The notes under the pieces were generated by a model. That model ran no database searches and was not told the origin of the DNA. It was given only the letters and a program-made list of their open reading frames with translations. Positions 1 through 11,393 of a stretch of DNA of 64,000 nucleotides are shown piece after piece. The number at the start of each line of letters is the position of its first letter. Within the stretch, counting starts at the first letter, position 1. The stretch is taken from positions 2,632,140 through 2,696,139 of the forward strand of contig WOFQ01000001.1 of NCBI GenBank assembly GCA_012184525.1. The letters are read 5' to 3'. The DNA is from Xenoacremonium recifei (taxonomy: Eukaryota > Ascomycota > Sordariomycetes > Hypocreales > Nectriaceae). The position numbers were made by a program, and so were the translations under genes.

Positions 1-1000
1 GGAGTTGCTTTTTGCGCGGCATGGTAGCTTGAGGGACAGAGCCCCGACTGAGGTTCCCGTGCAAGACTTGTGCTCATTTGTAATCACCTTGTCTGCCTTG
101 TCGGATCGCGTGGTGGTCGTACTATGGCCACGGTCAGTGCTGCGGATGACACTCGAGGAGGAGGTCAAAACAAGAGAGGCGTTGAGGCGCTGTGAGCCGC
201 TGTGGCGCTGAGCGGCAGGTGTCCACTCCTCGAGCCTCTCACAGCCGCCAGATTTGAGATCTGGCGTGCCTTTTATCGGCTTCCATTGGTCAGCTTTGAG
301 CCCTGTCAGTTACCAGCCACACCTCACCAGCGTGGGGTGGACAGAGGCCATCAAGGTTCTCGTGGGCTGGCCATCAAGGTGCGCAGCTCAAACCTCAAAG
401 CAGCGACGCCAAGCGCTGGCTTATGCCTGCACTGGGCATAACCCTGGTCCGGATACGGCGGCAGTGGGGGATTTTGTCACAGTACGGGCTCTCTGTGGAG
501 TTTTAGCAAGGGATTTTTGTTCATAAAATAATTATTCCGCCGTTGTCCTCGGGGGATTTGCGGAGTACTCTCGACCGACGTCTGCGAGAGGAGAGGCTAA
601 AAATGTCAGCCTTGCATAAGTTTCCGCTTGTATGCACATGCATTCCCTTGCATAAGTACAACATCCAATTGGTGCACACGAACTCGAGCCAGACGGCGCG
701 AAAGACCGTCTGCGATATGGGCGCATCTCTTGAATATATTCATATTGAGTGAGGTGCCATCTCCTGATTCGTTGATTTTCCTCATTCCCTTTTCATTTAA
801 CCGCCGATGCTCCGCCTCATGATTCTTTACATGTCCAAACAACTTAAAACGCCCATGAATGCTTGCAAGACCTTGAAACATCCCCATAGATATACAGCAA
901 ACAGTCCAGCAGAAGGACCCGACCATCTAAAAGGTGTTATACAATCCTCGATGAACCCACTGGTGGGATCATGAGTCCACGCCAGCGGAAAATTGTCGAC
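1..1000. other. Non-coding, downstream of mdm10
   Basis: Only short overlapping open frames on both strands, none with recognisable domains or plausible splice continuity. It probably holds the 3' UTR and terminator of mdm10. I see no RNA gene. Confidence 0.5.
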
Positions 1001-2351
1001 TCAAGATGAGAACTGGATCTCCAACCCAAGAGTGCGGAAGGGTTTATCCAGTTTCCTGAGATCGATTCCACTCCCTAGGCTGAACAAGAGAGACTTGACG
1101 CGTCCTTCCCAGAGAACCCCAATCCGGAGGTTCTGGTCAAGTCGTGTCTTCAGCACTCCAGCATACCTCTCTTCCTCTGGTCGCTCCGCCTGTTCAGGCT
1201 GCACCGGCTCGTCCACCACTGGGAGTTTTTGCATCTTTGCTGGCTTCTCTTCTGGATCATCCAATCGCCATTCCAGTTTCGCCTGGAAGCTGCGCTCTTT
1301 TCGTCGGACCGGGGTCTTCGCAGTCTCCACGACAGTCTCGTCTTCCAAAACTGGACGTACGAATGGTTTCCGCCAAAGCTCCATGCCCAAAGACCACGCA
1401 CTCTCATAGCTGAAGACGTTGAACTCCATGCGGGTTGCTAGGCTGCAGTGCTTGCCGGCTACGACCGCATAGCTGGCGCTGATATTCCCCATCAGCGGGT
1501 TCAGCGTGAGCGTCGCAGAAAGCGGTGTCCCGTTGTGCGCTGGCAACGTCGCAAATCTGGTGCCAAAGCTAATTCCGCCGGATTTGTTCAATGTGCCATA
1601 ATACACTTCTCCGCCAGTGCTGAATCGCCCATAGATCCTTTCCCTCTCCCCAACGCCATTTTCGACAGAGCTCGGTGAGGCAGGCTCTTCGGCGTCACCG
1701 CCAAAATTGTAGATGCCTCTGAAACCCAGGAGTCCTCCGTCCGATGAATACAATCCTTCCAGAGCATATTTTCCTACATCATATTGCGCAAGTCCAAGCA
1801 GAGTACCACCGTTCCTAAGGTGTTGCCCTGAAACTGCACTCAGCTGTACTTGTAGCGCGGGTGTTATTCGTCTCACCACCAACGCTTCCAGCTGCGATTG
1901 GGGGAGGTATAGGCGACCGTAGAGGAGCGAGGACTCGGGTTTGTCCTTGGGTGCTTGTAGAAACGAGTTCGTTCGTTGAGGGAGTTCCGCAAGGGGTCGG
2001 TATGATCGTAGGAGGTCGGGAAGCGGCACCTTCTCCGACTGTGGCGTCAGGAGAAGTCGTAGGGGCACCGAGGAGAAGAGGTACGATATCGATCCATCGA
2101 CAATTCCTACTGAACCAAGCTGGTATGATGTGGCGAAGTTTGGGCTTGCGAGGGCGGAGAGGGTTAGGCGCAGGCCTTGAGGTGTGTGAAAGTTCAAGAG
2201 TGCTAATATGCGGTGGTCAGCAGAGAGTTAAACACCTATATCCAACATCCTTACCATCTGTCGTCGAGTTTAGTGACGCATAAGAGTTGTCCCGGTTCCA
2301 GCCTGTTGCTTCGTAGAAGGCGCTGTGGACATAGTCCATAAACTCGCGCAT
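1001..2351 (-). CDS. mdm10: Mdm10, mitochondrial outer-membrane beta-barrel (ERMES/SAM subunit)
   Basis: Two exons, 2351..2255 and 2202..1001, give 432 residues. The 52-nt intron has donor GTAAGG and acceptor TTAG, and splits the Ala codon before LLNFHTP. The start MREFMDYVHSAFYEATGWN and the following NFHTPQGLRL...SPNFATSYQLGSVG block are the hallmark N-terminus of fungal Mdm10. The C-terminal end GLEIQFSS is a beta-signal-like strand. In yeast, Mdm10 is an outer-membrane porin-fold protein of the ER-mitochondria encounter structure and of the SAM complex, needed for mitochondrial shape and beta-barrel assembly. The length and all conserved blocks look intact. A Pro/Glu-rich charged insert (about residues 320-365) sits between strands, as is common in filamentous fungi. 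No signal peptide is expected. The identification is firm; the start is fixed by the conserved N-terminal exon. Confidence 0.96.
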
Positions 2352-5300
2352 CTCAGCGAACTATGCGCATGTCCTCCCAGAGCTTGTCTGTATACCAGCA
2401 AGGGCCAGTCAGATTCGCCCGACGTCGCTTGTCCAACGCGATGCGGCCAATCCAGAACTCGAGATTGTTTGATCAGAGGGTTGCAGTCAAGCTTGAGTTG
2501 CTGGGACGGAAAATCATCGGTGAATCATGCAGCTTCCCGTCCATCCCGCCTTTCGGATCTGTTCCGCGGTGGGTCGATAGATTCCTCGATATCAGCCTAC
2601 CCTATAGCATTTCTTCAATCTCAGAAAAAGAGTATCCTCAAATTATCTCTGGTCATTTACACCTTCATTCTAGATCAGATATCGAGTTTGAACACCTAAA
2701 CATGCTATATATAGCCTTGGACATTTCTTTAGTTTTGATTGTATATACCACAACTTGAGAGAACTTCCCGTCAAGTAGGGTCTTATGGATCGAAGGATGC
2801 AGTCTTAGAGCAAGAAGATGTCAAGAGTGATATCAATTCCGCGCTTCTAATAAACAAGGACCCTTCCCTTACTGTCTCTAAAAAGTTTTCTGTCCTCAAT
2901 GGGGATTCCCTCGTCTCAATAAAAATTTCTTGAATGCGATGAATGTAAAATAACTTTAGTATGGCAAAGCATTGTACTGATAACAGGACGTGATAATTTT
3001 GACCTCTTGAGGCAACTATGGGACAGAACGGCAGTGATATGCAATAATTGTACTCGTAGTTATGACTGTAACTAGAGAAACATAAACAAGATTTAAGCAG
3101 GATATCGAAATATTAAAGTGTTATACGCATCTCTAATTATTGCAGCCAAGCACTCAACACCCTGATATGATTGAGTCACCCTGAGAGGTTGTTTCTGTGT
3201 CTACCAAAATCCATTGAAGATGACCACTACTGGAAGATGTGGAAAACGAGGTCCGGAAACAGACCAGCCTACGATGAACGCCTTGTCTTTGCCTTCCAAC
3301 ATAAGTCTCGCTTGTTTTCGTATAATCCTGATTCAGGTCATACTGGCTACACTCAACAATCTGACTCAACAAAGTTCCTTCCCACTTAAATATAACGTAC
3401 CCCAAAGCGTCATTCAAGATGATATTAGTGACGCACACCCTTCGATGTCACTGCACACCTATGCCTCTTGGAAGCAGCGAGAATACATGACACAACTCGA
3501 CTGTACATTGAGCAACTACTTGAGTCATCAATAGAAATGGCGGCGATTAGAGAGACTCTTGAACGATATTTTTTTTTTCATGCACGTTTGGTGATGGAAT
3601 AACACGTCATGTCGGCTGTTGGAGGGTAGGCCGTCGCCGGCAACATGCATCCTCCGAGAGGCTGGACCGTCGTCGGGAGATCGACATGCGGCAACGGCCG
3701 CTACTAATGAGTCGCGACACAACGGCTAAGAATTATCATGTCGGCTCTATTTTACATGATGAAGTCAAACAGAAAAGCTATGTGGATGACATGGTCCGTG
3801 AAGTCGTCCCATAAGGCAAGAATGATCACCAAGTCTGGCCGGTGGACAAGGAAGCAACACGCGAGCGGAGATCATTGAGATGCCGCGTCGACCGGAAAAG
3901 AACTATGCTTGCCCTGGTGTAAATGAGGACACCATCTTCTCCGCTATGGCTTTGTCGGATGGCCGCCATATGATCCGATTCATTCGGCAACATCAGCGCC
4001 ACCTTTACGCCAACTGAGATCGGAGTGCATGCCGCTGCAAATGTGGTCGGTCTATGAAGACAGTCGATAGTCGTCATACGAGCCCTGGCTGAACCGTCAT
4101 TCGTTGTTCATGGATCTTTATTATGGATTTCTTGAATGGCATTCGTCCCCTGGCTGATAAGCCCGCTGCAGATAGCCTGGAGGATCAAGCATTGACAAAC
4201 GCGTTCTGGGCCCGACCATTGTTACCTACCTTCCCCAGAATCTCAGCTGTCAGACTTCGAATCTGTGGGTGTACCGAGGGTATGCTGTGAAAATTTCCAA
4301 CGGGGAGACCGGAGCCGTCGCGACATGAAGCGTGACCTCTAGATCCTGCGCAGGGTTGATGCTTGTCCGTCGGGGACTCGCATTCCCGTCTTGCATAAGA
4401 TGTCCTGCAGGAACAAGGAGCGTGGTCTCACCAAAGCCTCACATGGATCAATCACAACTTACGAGAGGCGTCGTTTGTCATGTACCTACAGTAGTTCTCA
4501 GCTGAGCGTGCTCTTAGCTTGGTGTGGCTTACAAGTGCAGGCATCGCGCTGCTGCCTCGCCGCGGGAGCTAAGAGGCCTGAGGGTTCTGGAATACGATCC
4601 GTCTCGAACACTCTGGATGGTCTCCAGTCGCTTTCTGCAACAATCAGGTCATTTCAAGAAGGGGCCGTGGACGATTGCGTTGGGCTGAGACAAGAAGCCT
4701 CCGAACTCGGTGAACCGTCGCATCTCGGTCTTGAGCCAATGCCTGGGCCGGTGCGGACGGCCCGGTTGAGTGTTTTCGGGTCTCCTGAGATAGCATGGAG
4801 TGCAGATAGGATTTTGCACAGACGCAATGTCCGTGCTGTCTCATTCCCTTCGTCCAGCACCCAGCAGCTAATGCCTCATCAGTGCAATGACCCGAGCGGC
4901 GGATTCGCAGGAGGATTTCTGCTGCTGCGCTACTGTGTTGATCCATCCTTCTGAGAAGTGAATGATTCGGTCATTGAAGAAGCCACCAGATTGATGCTGA
5001 AGATTCTGTGTGGCAAGAACGTAGGCTGAGAGACTGTATGGGAGAGCCAATAGCTAGAGCGCTGGCCGAAACTCTACCCCCAAATTCTCAACTGCCCCCA
5101 ACTGAGCAGGGCATGCCAATGAAGTCAATCTTGCCGCAGGTGGCGATCAATTACGCACTTGCATTTCTGAAGGCATTCCCGTGTCTCTGCCCGTTGTGAA
5201 CCCGGCCGGAGTTATAGCTCCAGTTCGACGGATTGAGTCTGGTGATGCGGGGGTCTGGTATGTCAGGCTCTGGGGAAGAGAGACACGATGAACCCGATCA

Positions 5301-5903
5301 CGGTTCAGATGCAGCCACGCGAGTCTGGGGAAAGTCTGGAGAAGCAGGTCTCACCCTGAAGTCGCAATCGTGAACCTCAAGCTCCAGACGGAGCACTGGA
5401 GATTTCTTCGATGTTGTTAGTTGCGACTTTTGTTACAGCCGCTCGTCCGTCCTCGACTCTCCACTCTATAAACAGCCCTGTCCTGGTCAGGAGTCTCAGT
5501 GGAGACTTGGACCTGGCATCATTGTTGCTTTCCACTGTTTTAGTGACGATCATGTGTGGACCTCCTAGGACAGGGGCTTGCGTTGACTGACGAGATCGAT
5601 GGGACGAAGTGACATCCTTGCTTTTTCGACGACGCTGTAGAAAGATTTGCTCCCAGATTTGCAAGATGATGGCGGGGACGCGGGGACTGAATGCAACTCG
5701 ATACGGGGTAATCACACGCTGAACGAAGAATGCCTCTGGATGCCAGAACCGATAGATTGCTTTTATTCCGTAATATGTATCTCACATATATCTGCCACTT
5801 CATTAATTATAAACCTGTCGCCTGGTATCTATGGATATCTCTAATCGCTCGTTTTCGTAGTGTGTTCTGGTGGTTGGGGTGAAAGGTATGTGGTGCAGTG
5901 CCT
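2352..5903. other. Intergenic region, no supported gene
   Basis: About 3.5 kb between the divergent mdm10 promoter and the 3' end of the membrane-protein gene. The part near 2.65-3.55 kb is AT-rich. The part at 3.6-5.2 kb is richer in GC and has short open frames on both strands (for example 4391-4954 plus and 4868-5050 minus) broken by stops. None shows a domain I can name. A decayed gene at 3.6-5.1 kb is possible but I cannot identify it. Confidence 0.4.
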
Positions 5904-7171
5904 CTAATGGGCGTGCTCGATGCTATACTGTCTGCTGTGCAGCTGCTTCGTCGAGCTCGCCTCGCTGACAGCTCTCTCATGCAGCTCAGGCAAATCGTCC
6001 TCCTCGCCGTTGGGCCCGCTGCGGATGATCTCCGTGACAACAGTCTTCTTGATGCCCTCCAAGTTCTCACGTTCCTTAAGCTCCATCTCGTCGTCGTCGC
6101 CTAGCTCGATGTGAGTGCGATGGTGCGTACTGGCGAGAGTTGCTCCAAAGCGGCTGGGATGGGGTCGAGAAGAGCCTGTCTGGGGAGCGGTACGAGACCG
6201 AGAGCTGTATTCGTGGCTTCCATCCTGGCTGGCTCGGACAACCTTGCCGATAAGGTCGGCCATGTTCATCTCGATGTGGAGCTTGAGAAGGTAGACGAGA
6301 GGATGGAACTGAACATATCTATGATTGGGTTAGCAATTGAGCGAGGGAAACTGTCCGGTAAGCCTTACACAAAGCTGTTGGGAAGAGACATCATGCAAAT
6401 GAGCAGAATCTGTCACTATAGTCAGTAACTTGCGACCTCAGAAGGGGTCGACATAGACTTACATCAAGAGCAATGGAGATCATGACAAGAAACAAATTCA
6501 TCTGGTACAAGCGGTTGTACTTGTGCAGACCGTTGGCCACGAGCCTTCGCTTGACAATGTAGATGAAGTAGAAGTTGAGGAAGGCATCCATGATGGCAAA
6601 AATGACCTTTTCGCATCGATCCCAAATGCTGTTGATGTCGACATACTTCTGGCTAATCTGAAGACGTGCGGGAACCCAGATGCAAAAGACGCTGATGTTG
6701 ACGGCGAGGAGGATGAGGAAGCAAAGCCATTTAACCTTTGTCGCATTGGATCGGATGACCATGAGAAGGCCGACTCGGTTGATAATGATCTGGATCAGGC
6801 ATTGCACTTGAGTTGACCAAAAGACGACTAAGCCAAAGTGTTAGTGAATAGCTGAACTAGGAACGAGGTTACAACATACTAATGAAAAAGAAGAATTGGA
6901 AGCTGGGTCCGATGAAGCCTCGCAGGTATAGCCACACCATAATACCCAGGGTTGCACTTGAGATGATCTCCAACCATACCAGCGTCACATATACCGTCAA
7001 CCTCTTCCTTCTCTGGAATGCAGCCTTGGTTTGTCGAAAAGCCTTGGCACAGTTGAAGACGGTGACGCCCAAAGATAACCCCCAAATGATAGAGGCGAGG
7101 TTCATCTCAGTGTCATTGGGTAGGTCTGGGACGTACGTGTCCGGGACGAGGAAGCCATTGCTGGGAGCCAT
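5904..7171 (-). CDS. Fungal multi-span (six to seven TM) integral membrane protein, unknown function
   Basis: Four exons: 7171..6880, 6827..6463, 6409..6369 and 6318..5904, giving 370 residues. All junctions keep frame and use standard donors (GTATGT, GTAAGT, GTAAGG). Hydrophobic segments occur near residues 25-45, 58-82, 88-115, 127-150, 165-185 and 197-230. The N-terminus is short and probably outside. The hydrophilic C-terminal tail of about 120 residues is rich in Ser, Arg and acidic residues (EYSSRSR, ELGDDDEMELKERENLEG). The topology resembles rhodopsin-like fungal membrane proteins, but there is no CFEM domain and no retinal-binding Lys motif, so I do not call it PTH11 or opsin. The tail would suit phosphorylation or trafficking control. 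The third exon is only 41 nt. Function is unknown. Confidence 0.85.
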
Positions 7172-10100
7172 GACGACTATGAGGGTGCTGTATTCGTCTT
7201 GTTGAAAGAAATCGACTTGTCAACTTGATGATGCTGTATCTCGATCGCGATATACTTGGAATAGATGGGAAAAAGCAAGCACACACGCAGTCAAGTAGAA
7301 CAGATGCGAGCCGCCGTGCCAAAGCCTGTGGCGTGTCGAGGAGGCTTCCAGGCAAAAGCAAAAAGGAAAAGAAAAAGAGTGAAGACACGAGAGTGAGACA
7401 ACTAGGTCCTCTCGGTGCTCATCTTTCTTCAGACACACGGTATTGAAGAAAAAGAGTTCGACACTCGGGTGATGGAGGCGGCACTAAAGGTCTTTTCAAC
7501 AAAGCGTCTCACAGGTCGAACAATTCCACAGACACAGGCAATCTCAGCGAGACACCAGAGCATGGCAACTTGGATCGCCAATGATGGCGTTGGAGGCTCC
7601 ATATGGCGGCCCCCGGTCCAGGCCTCTTCCCGAAGCAGCCTGACGCCTCGTTGCGGGCGGCACGAGTCGCGCAGGAGCCCTGCCCCGGGGGCGCTGATCG
7701 CCGAGCTTCCGCATCAGGGGGGACTGTGCTGGAACAATGCAGACAGTAGGGCAGTGAGCGAGCCCACTGCGAGGCGTTTGGAGAGCGTTGTGCTCAATGC
7801 AGCCCAAGACGGGGATGAGACAAGGCTTGGAGTTGTGACAGAGGGGGGTGCGAGTTGTGGTGGAGATGGGCCAGAGGATCCCTCATCCTTGGAGCTGGGC
7901 ACTGGACTTGGAGTGCTCAATGCCCAATGGTCAGAGTTGAGCAGAAGGATCCCAGGTTCCGGACAAGGGTGCTTCCGAGTCCAAAGCGCACACTCCGCCC
8001 AAGCATCTTCAGAGTTGCTGCTCTCCCAAGCCTTTACCAAGTCTCAGACGAAGCATTTGAAAGACTGGGGACGATTCTACAACGGGTTTGGAGACACGCT
8101 AAAGATCTCCTAGCTAATACCTTGGCTCCCAACCAGCAGCCTAGCAGCCCTGACCGGGGTTGGTTTGCTTGCCAGTGGCGATTCCTAGCACTCGCAGGCC
8201 CGCTCCCGGAGCAGCGGGGGCTAGGGATGTAACGACGAGCCGCAAATAAACTTGTAGGGATCGACCCGTGAAAGGCGTTAACAAAGTCAGCAAACTTCTG
8301 TTGACGTAGTATAGGGGCCGCTTGATAGTGTTGCGAGTTTCGCGCGCCGCTGAGCGACTCTTGTAAGTGTATGGGCTCATTCTCATATGTTTTGCGTCCG
8401 GACTTCAAAGGCCGACGTAAGAAGGCCTCCTGTGAGCAAAGCACGCAAATTACCGGAGTCCAGTGCTACCCTCCGCACTGTCAAATCCAATCATCCCCAT
8501 CATCCCCTCATGTGTCAACAAGCACACGGGTCCAGTGACAGGCAAGATCCTGGAACACCAGCCTCCAAGCTGACGACTTCGCTCGTAAATTGCAGGGCCC
8601 AGTGAAGCCCGGCCAGAGCACGCCTGAAGCCTCTAGGCCTTAGGGGAGATATGGCGCCTGAGCCGGTGCGAGTCAGCGTCTTGCAGCAGCAGCGTGGATC
8701 GACGCTAGAAGAGGCCGGTCGCGCAGGCTAAGGCGGTGGTGAGCTCGGGTTAGCATTGCTTCGAGATTGTTTGCTTTGGACCGTTTTGCCGAGTGTCTCG
8801 CGTCGCTTTGACCCATGGACTCGATGGCTTGCATCGTTGCTTTTTCCAACCGTCTGTGCAGCCGGTGAGTCTCAGTGCCCCGCTGAATGTAGCCTCCGCA
8901 ATCCCGAGAACTTGGGTTACAGACGGGGGATGGGGCTTTTTGCTTTTGCTTTGACCTCCGTCTGGAGTCATGATCTTTCTGCCTCGCCAAATCCCCAGAC
9001 CCGATAAGCCGTCTCCGGGGCCCCTCCTGTCCTCTCCCCTGAAGTGTCGCTTCAAATTACTCCAAGATCTGTTACCACTATGGAAGAGATTGAACTTCCG
9101 TTCCTCCGGTTCCCTCATCGACGCCTGGCCTTTCGCGACTCCTTACTCGCCCCGGGAAGGCCTACTGCACAAGCCTCAGCAATCAACACTTCGAAGTACC
9201 CTCCATAATTAGGGCCTCATTACAAATAGTCTGTTCTTATCAATCCATAGACAAATCCCAGTGAGCCTGCCAAGAATGTTGCCAAGATACTCACTTGGAT
9301 CCCTCACCAGTTTGATCTTTACCGTTTGCCTAATACGTCTCATAGAGTCTTCCGCTGCAGAGGCCATCCCGCGAACCAAGCGGATTCTGACACCTATCAT
9401 CCGTCCGGTCCGATTGCTGGCTCCTCAGGGGCGTCTGCTATCAGAGCCTCTCGTATGAGTCAAGATGCCTCTAGTTTTACACCCTCACCCCCTCTTTACC
9501 TCGTGGCTATGGCGTTATTGGCACGGGTTCGTCCCCCGGAACCCCAGTTTCGAGACGAGGCCCCGTTCGCAAGTTCACCTGGACTAGTATCTCCGCTGTG
9601 CTCGGTGGTTCCTGGCTAGTATTGCGTGTTGGGACAGACTACGGAGTATGGTGTTGGTTTGTCTTACATGTAATGAGGCTAACCACCTACTGCCGGCGTA
9701 CACTGCCGATCCGGTTTTCACCACGCCGGTCCAGAAGACTGAAGATATTTCTAAAGCCCTACGGCGTTGAGATTATCCTGTGGATGATCAACATTCGTTA
9801 AATCCACTGAAGGCACGGTGCGGAAGGATCCCCGGATGCCGTGCGGCCCTCTAACAGCCAGGCAATATTAGATCATGGGTTTCTAGACACAAGCGAGTCG
9901 ATCATGGTAAAATGAAACAAGTTTCGCTCTTCCATCGCCGGTTCTAGGGCGAACGGATGACACTTCACACGGAACTCGCAGACTCCGAATGTGAGACGCT
10001 CAGATATCACGAAGTTTTACTAAGCCCGGAAGACTTCTGGATTGAGGTAGGATCTTCTCCAGGGCTTCCACTAGAAATAAGCGAGAAGCTTGGAAAAGGG

Positions 10101-11393
10101 CTGCCTTGAGCTATTTGGAGTAGAGCCAGGCTATTCGCCAACCAGTGCAAGAGCCTCAGAGAACATGGTACATTGTACAGAGCAGCTCGAAACGCTTGTC
10201 GCCTCCCACAACCCGCCATCCGTTCGAGCGAGAGCGAAGATCATTGTCCCCAAAAGCTCCCCTGTTGACACAGGCGAGAGCAATCTGGACCGCAGCGAGA
10301 TTGTAGAAGTATGGTGAGACGGCGTCGTGAATAGTATGTTCAACGGTCGTCGCTGGCGCCGTTGCCACACCCACATGCAAACCATGTGGCTGCTGCATTT
10401 TGAGCTATGTACAGACAGAGAATTGCATTTACAAAGAGAAAATGGTTCTTCGCGTCTTGCGTGGAACCTTGCTGACTGGGGTCATTAGTTTATGCTGTGC
10501 CGCGAGGCCCGAGTGTTAGAGGCTTGCCTCAGGCGCGTTGTGGATGTTGTCCGGACTGGAGGCTTGATACGGGTTGAGACCAACGCACATTACGGGAGAA
10601 ATCTCTGTACGGAACGGGTCATCATTAGAAAGCCCGAAAGCGCCTTTCAAGTTAATCCACTGATACTCAGTTGCTCCTGAGGTATGAAGACTGGGCTCTG
10701 GTAATTTCCCAACAAACTCTTCCGAGAGGCTCACAACTTCATTCAGCTAGACGCATTATTGGCTGACCACCATCCGGCCAACCGACTTTGTGCCAATTGC
10801 CACATGATTTTGTAAATAAATGAGTCGCGAAGTACCCTGCCATGAAAAAGGGGCCACTCTCCTGAAGTTTCCTTCCTATGGCTAAAGACGTGAAGTAACT
10901 GGCGCAATTGCGACTTGAAGGTTGAACACTTGAAGAAAGTTTTAGCAAACGAAAAGTTTTACACTCCCTGTTCTACTGAAGTTCATTTACCCAATCTAAA
11001 TGAGGTTTATAGGTAATTTCCTACTGCCAGACGCTGTCTCTGGTTTCGTATACCTCATTGTTCGCGATGGTCGGGCGGCTTGAAGATGGAAAGGTGTTGA
11101 GACGATATTCTTGGGCTATCGTCCCATGCCTGTGTAATTGCTCACTGAGTCTTCATGAAAATATGGAGCCAGGATAGAATGTTCTTTGTCATAATATCGA
11201 CAAATTGCTTGATATATCTCCTAAAAATGCGTGCATAAGCCCATACCTTCAAGGTCGCTACTCTTTGTCCCGAGGCCCCAAAGTTCCAAGACGTCGAGGA
11301 AAATACTCCTTGTTTGCTTTGTAAAAATGGCAAATGAGATGTTATGGGATGTTTAAAAGCGATCTTTGGAACACTGTTACTTCCATTTGCCAG
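7172..11393. other. Intergenic region, no supported gene
   Basis: About 4.2 kb. The first 1.5 kb, upstream of the membrane-protein gene, is GC-rich with long accidental frames on both strands (7415-8113 plus, 7544-7807 minus). It reads like promoter and 5' leader. From 9.2 to 11.4 kb the composition is mixed with only short frames. I see no RNA gene and no terminal repeats. Confidence 0.45.

Noticed and set aside
4391..5050. Open frames at 4391-4954 (plus) and 4644-5050 (minus), possible relic of a transcription-factor gene
   Set aside because: A minus-strand segment (SAARVIALMRH) vaguely resembles a fungal_trans helix, but surrounding frames are broken and no zinc cluster or other conserved block is found.
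5904..7171. PTH11-type receptor or opsin
   Set aside because: Six or seven hydrophobic segments, but no CFEM cysteines and no retinal Lys motif; left as unknown membrane protein.
7415..8113. 232-codon plus-strand frame
   Set aside because: Low-complexity composition, overlapping minus-strand frames of similar length, no domain; reads as the GC-rich leader of the divergent membrane-protein gene.
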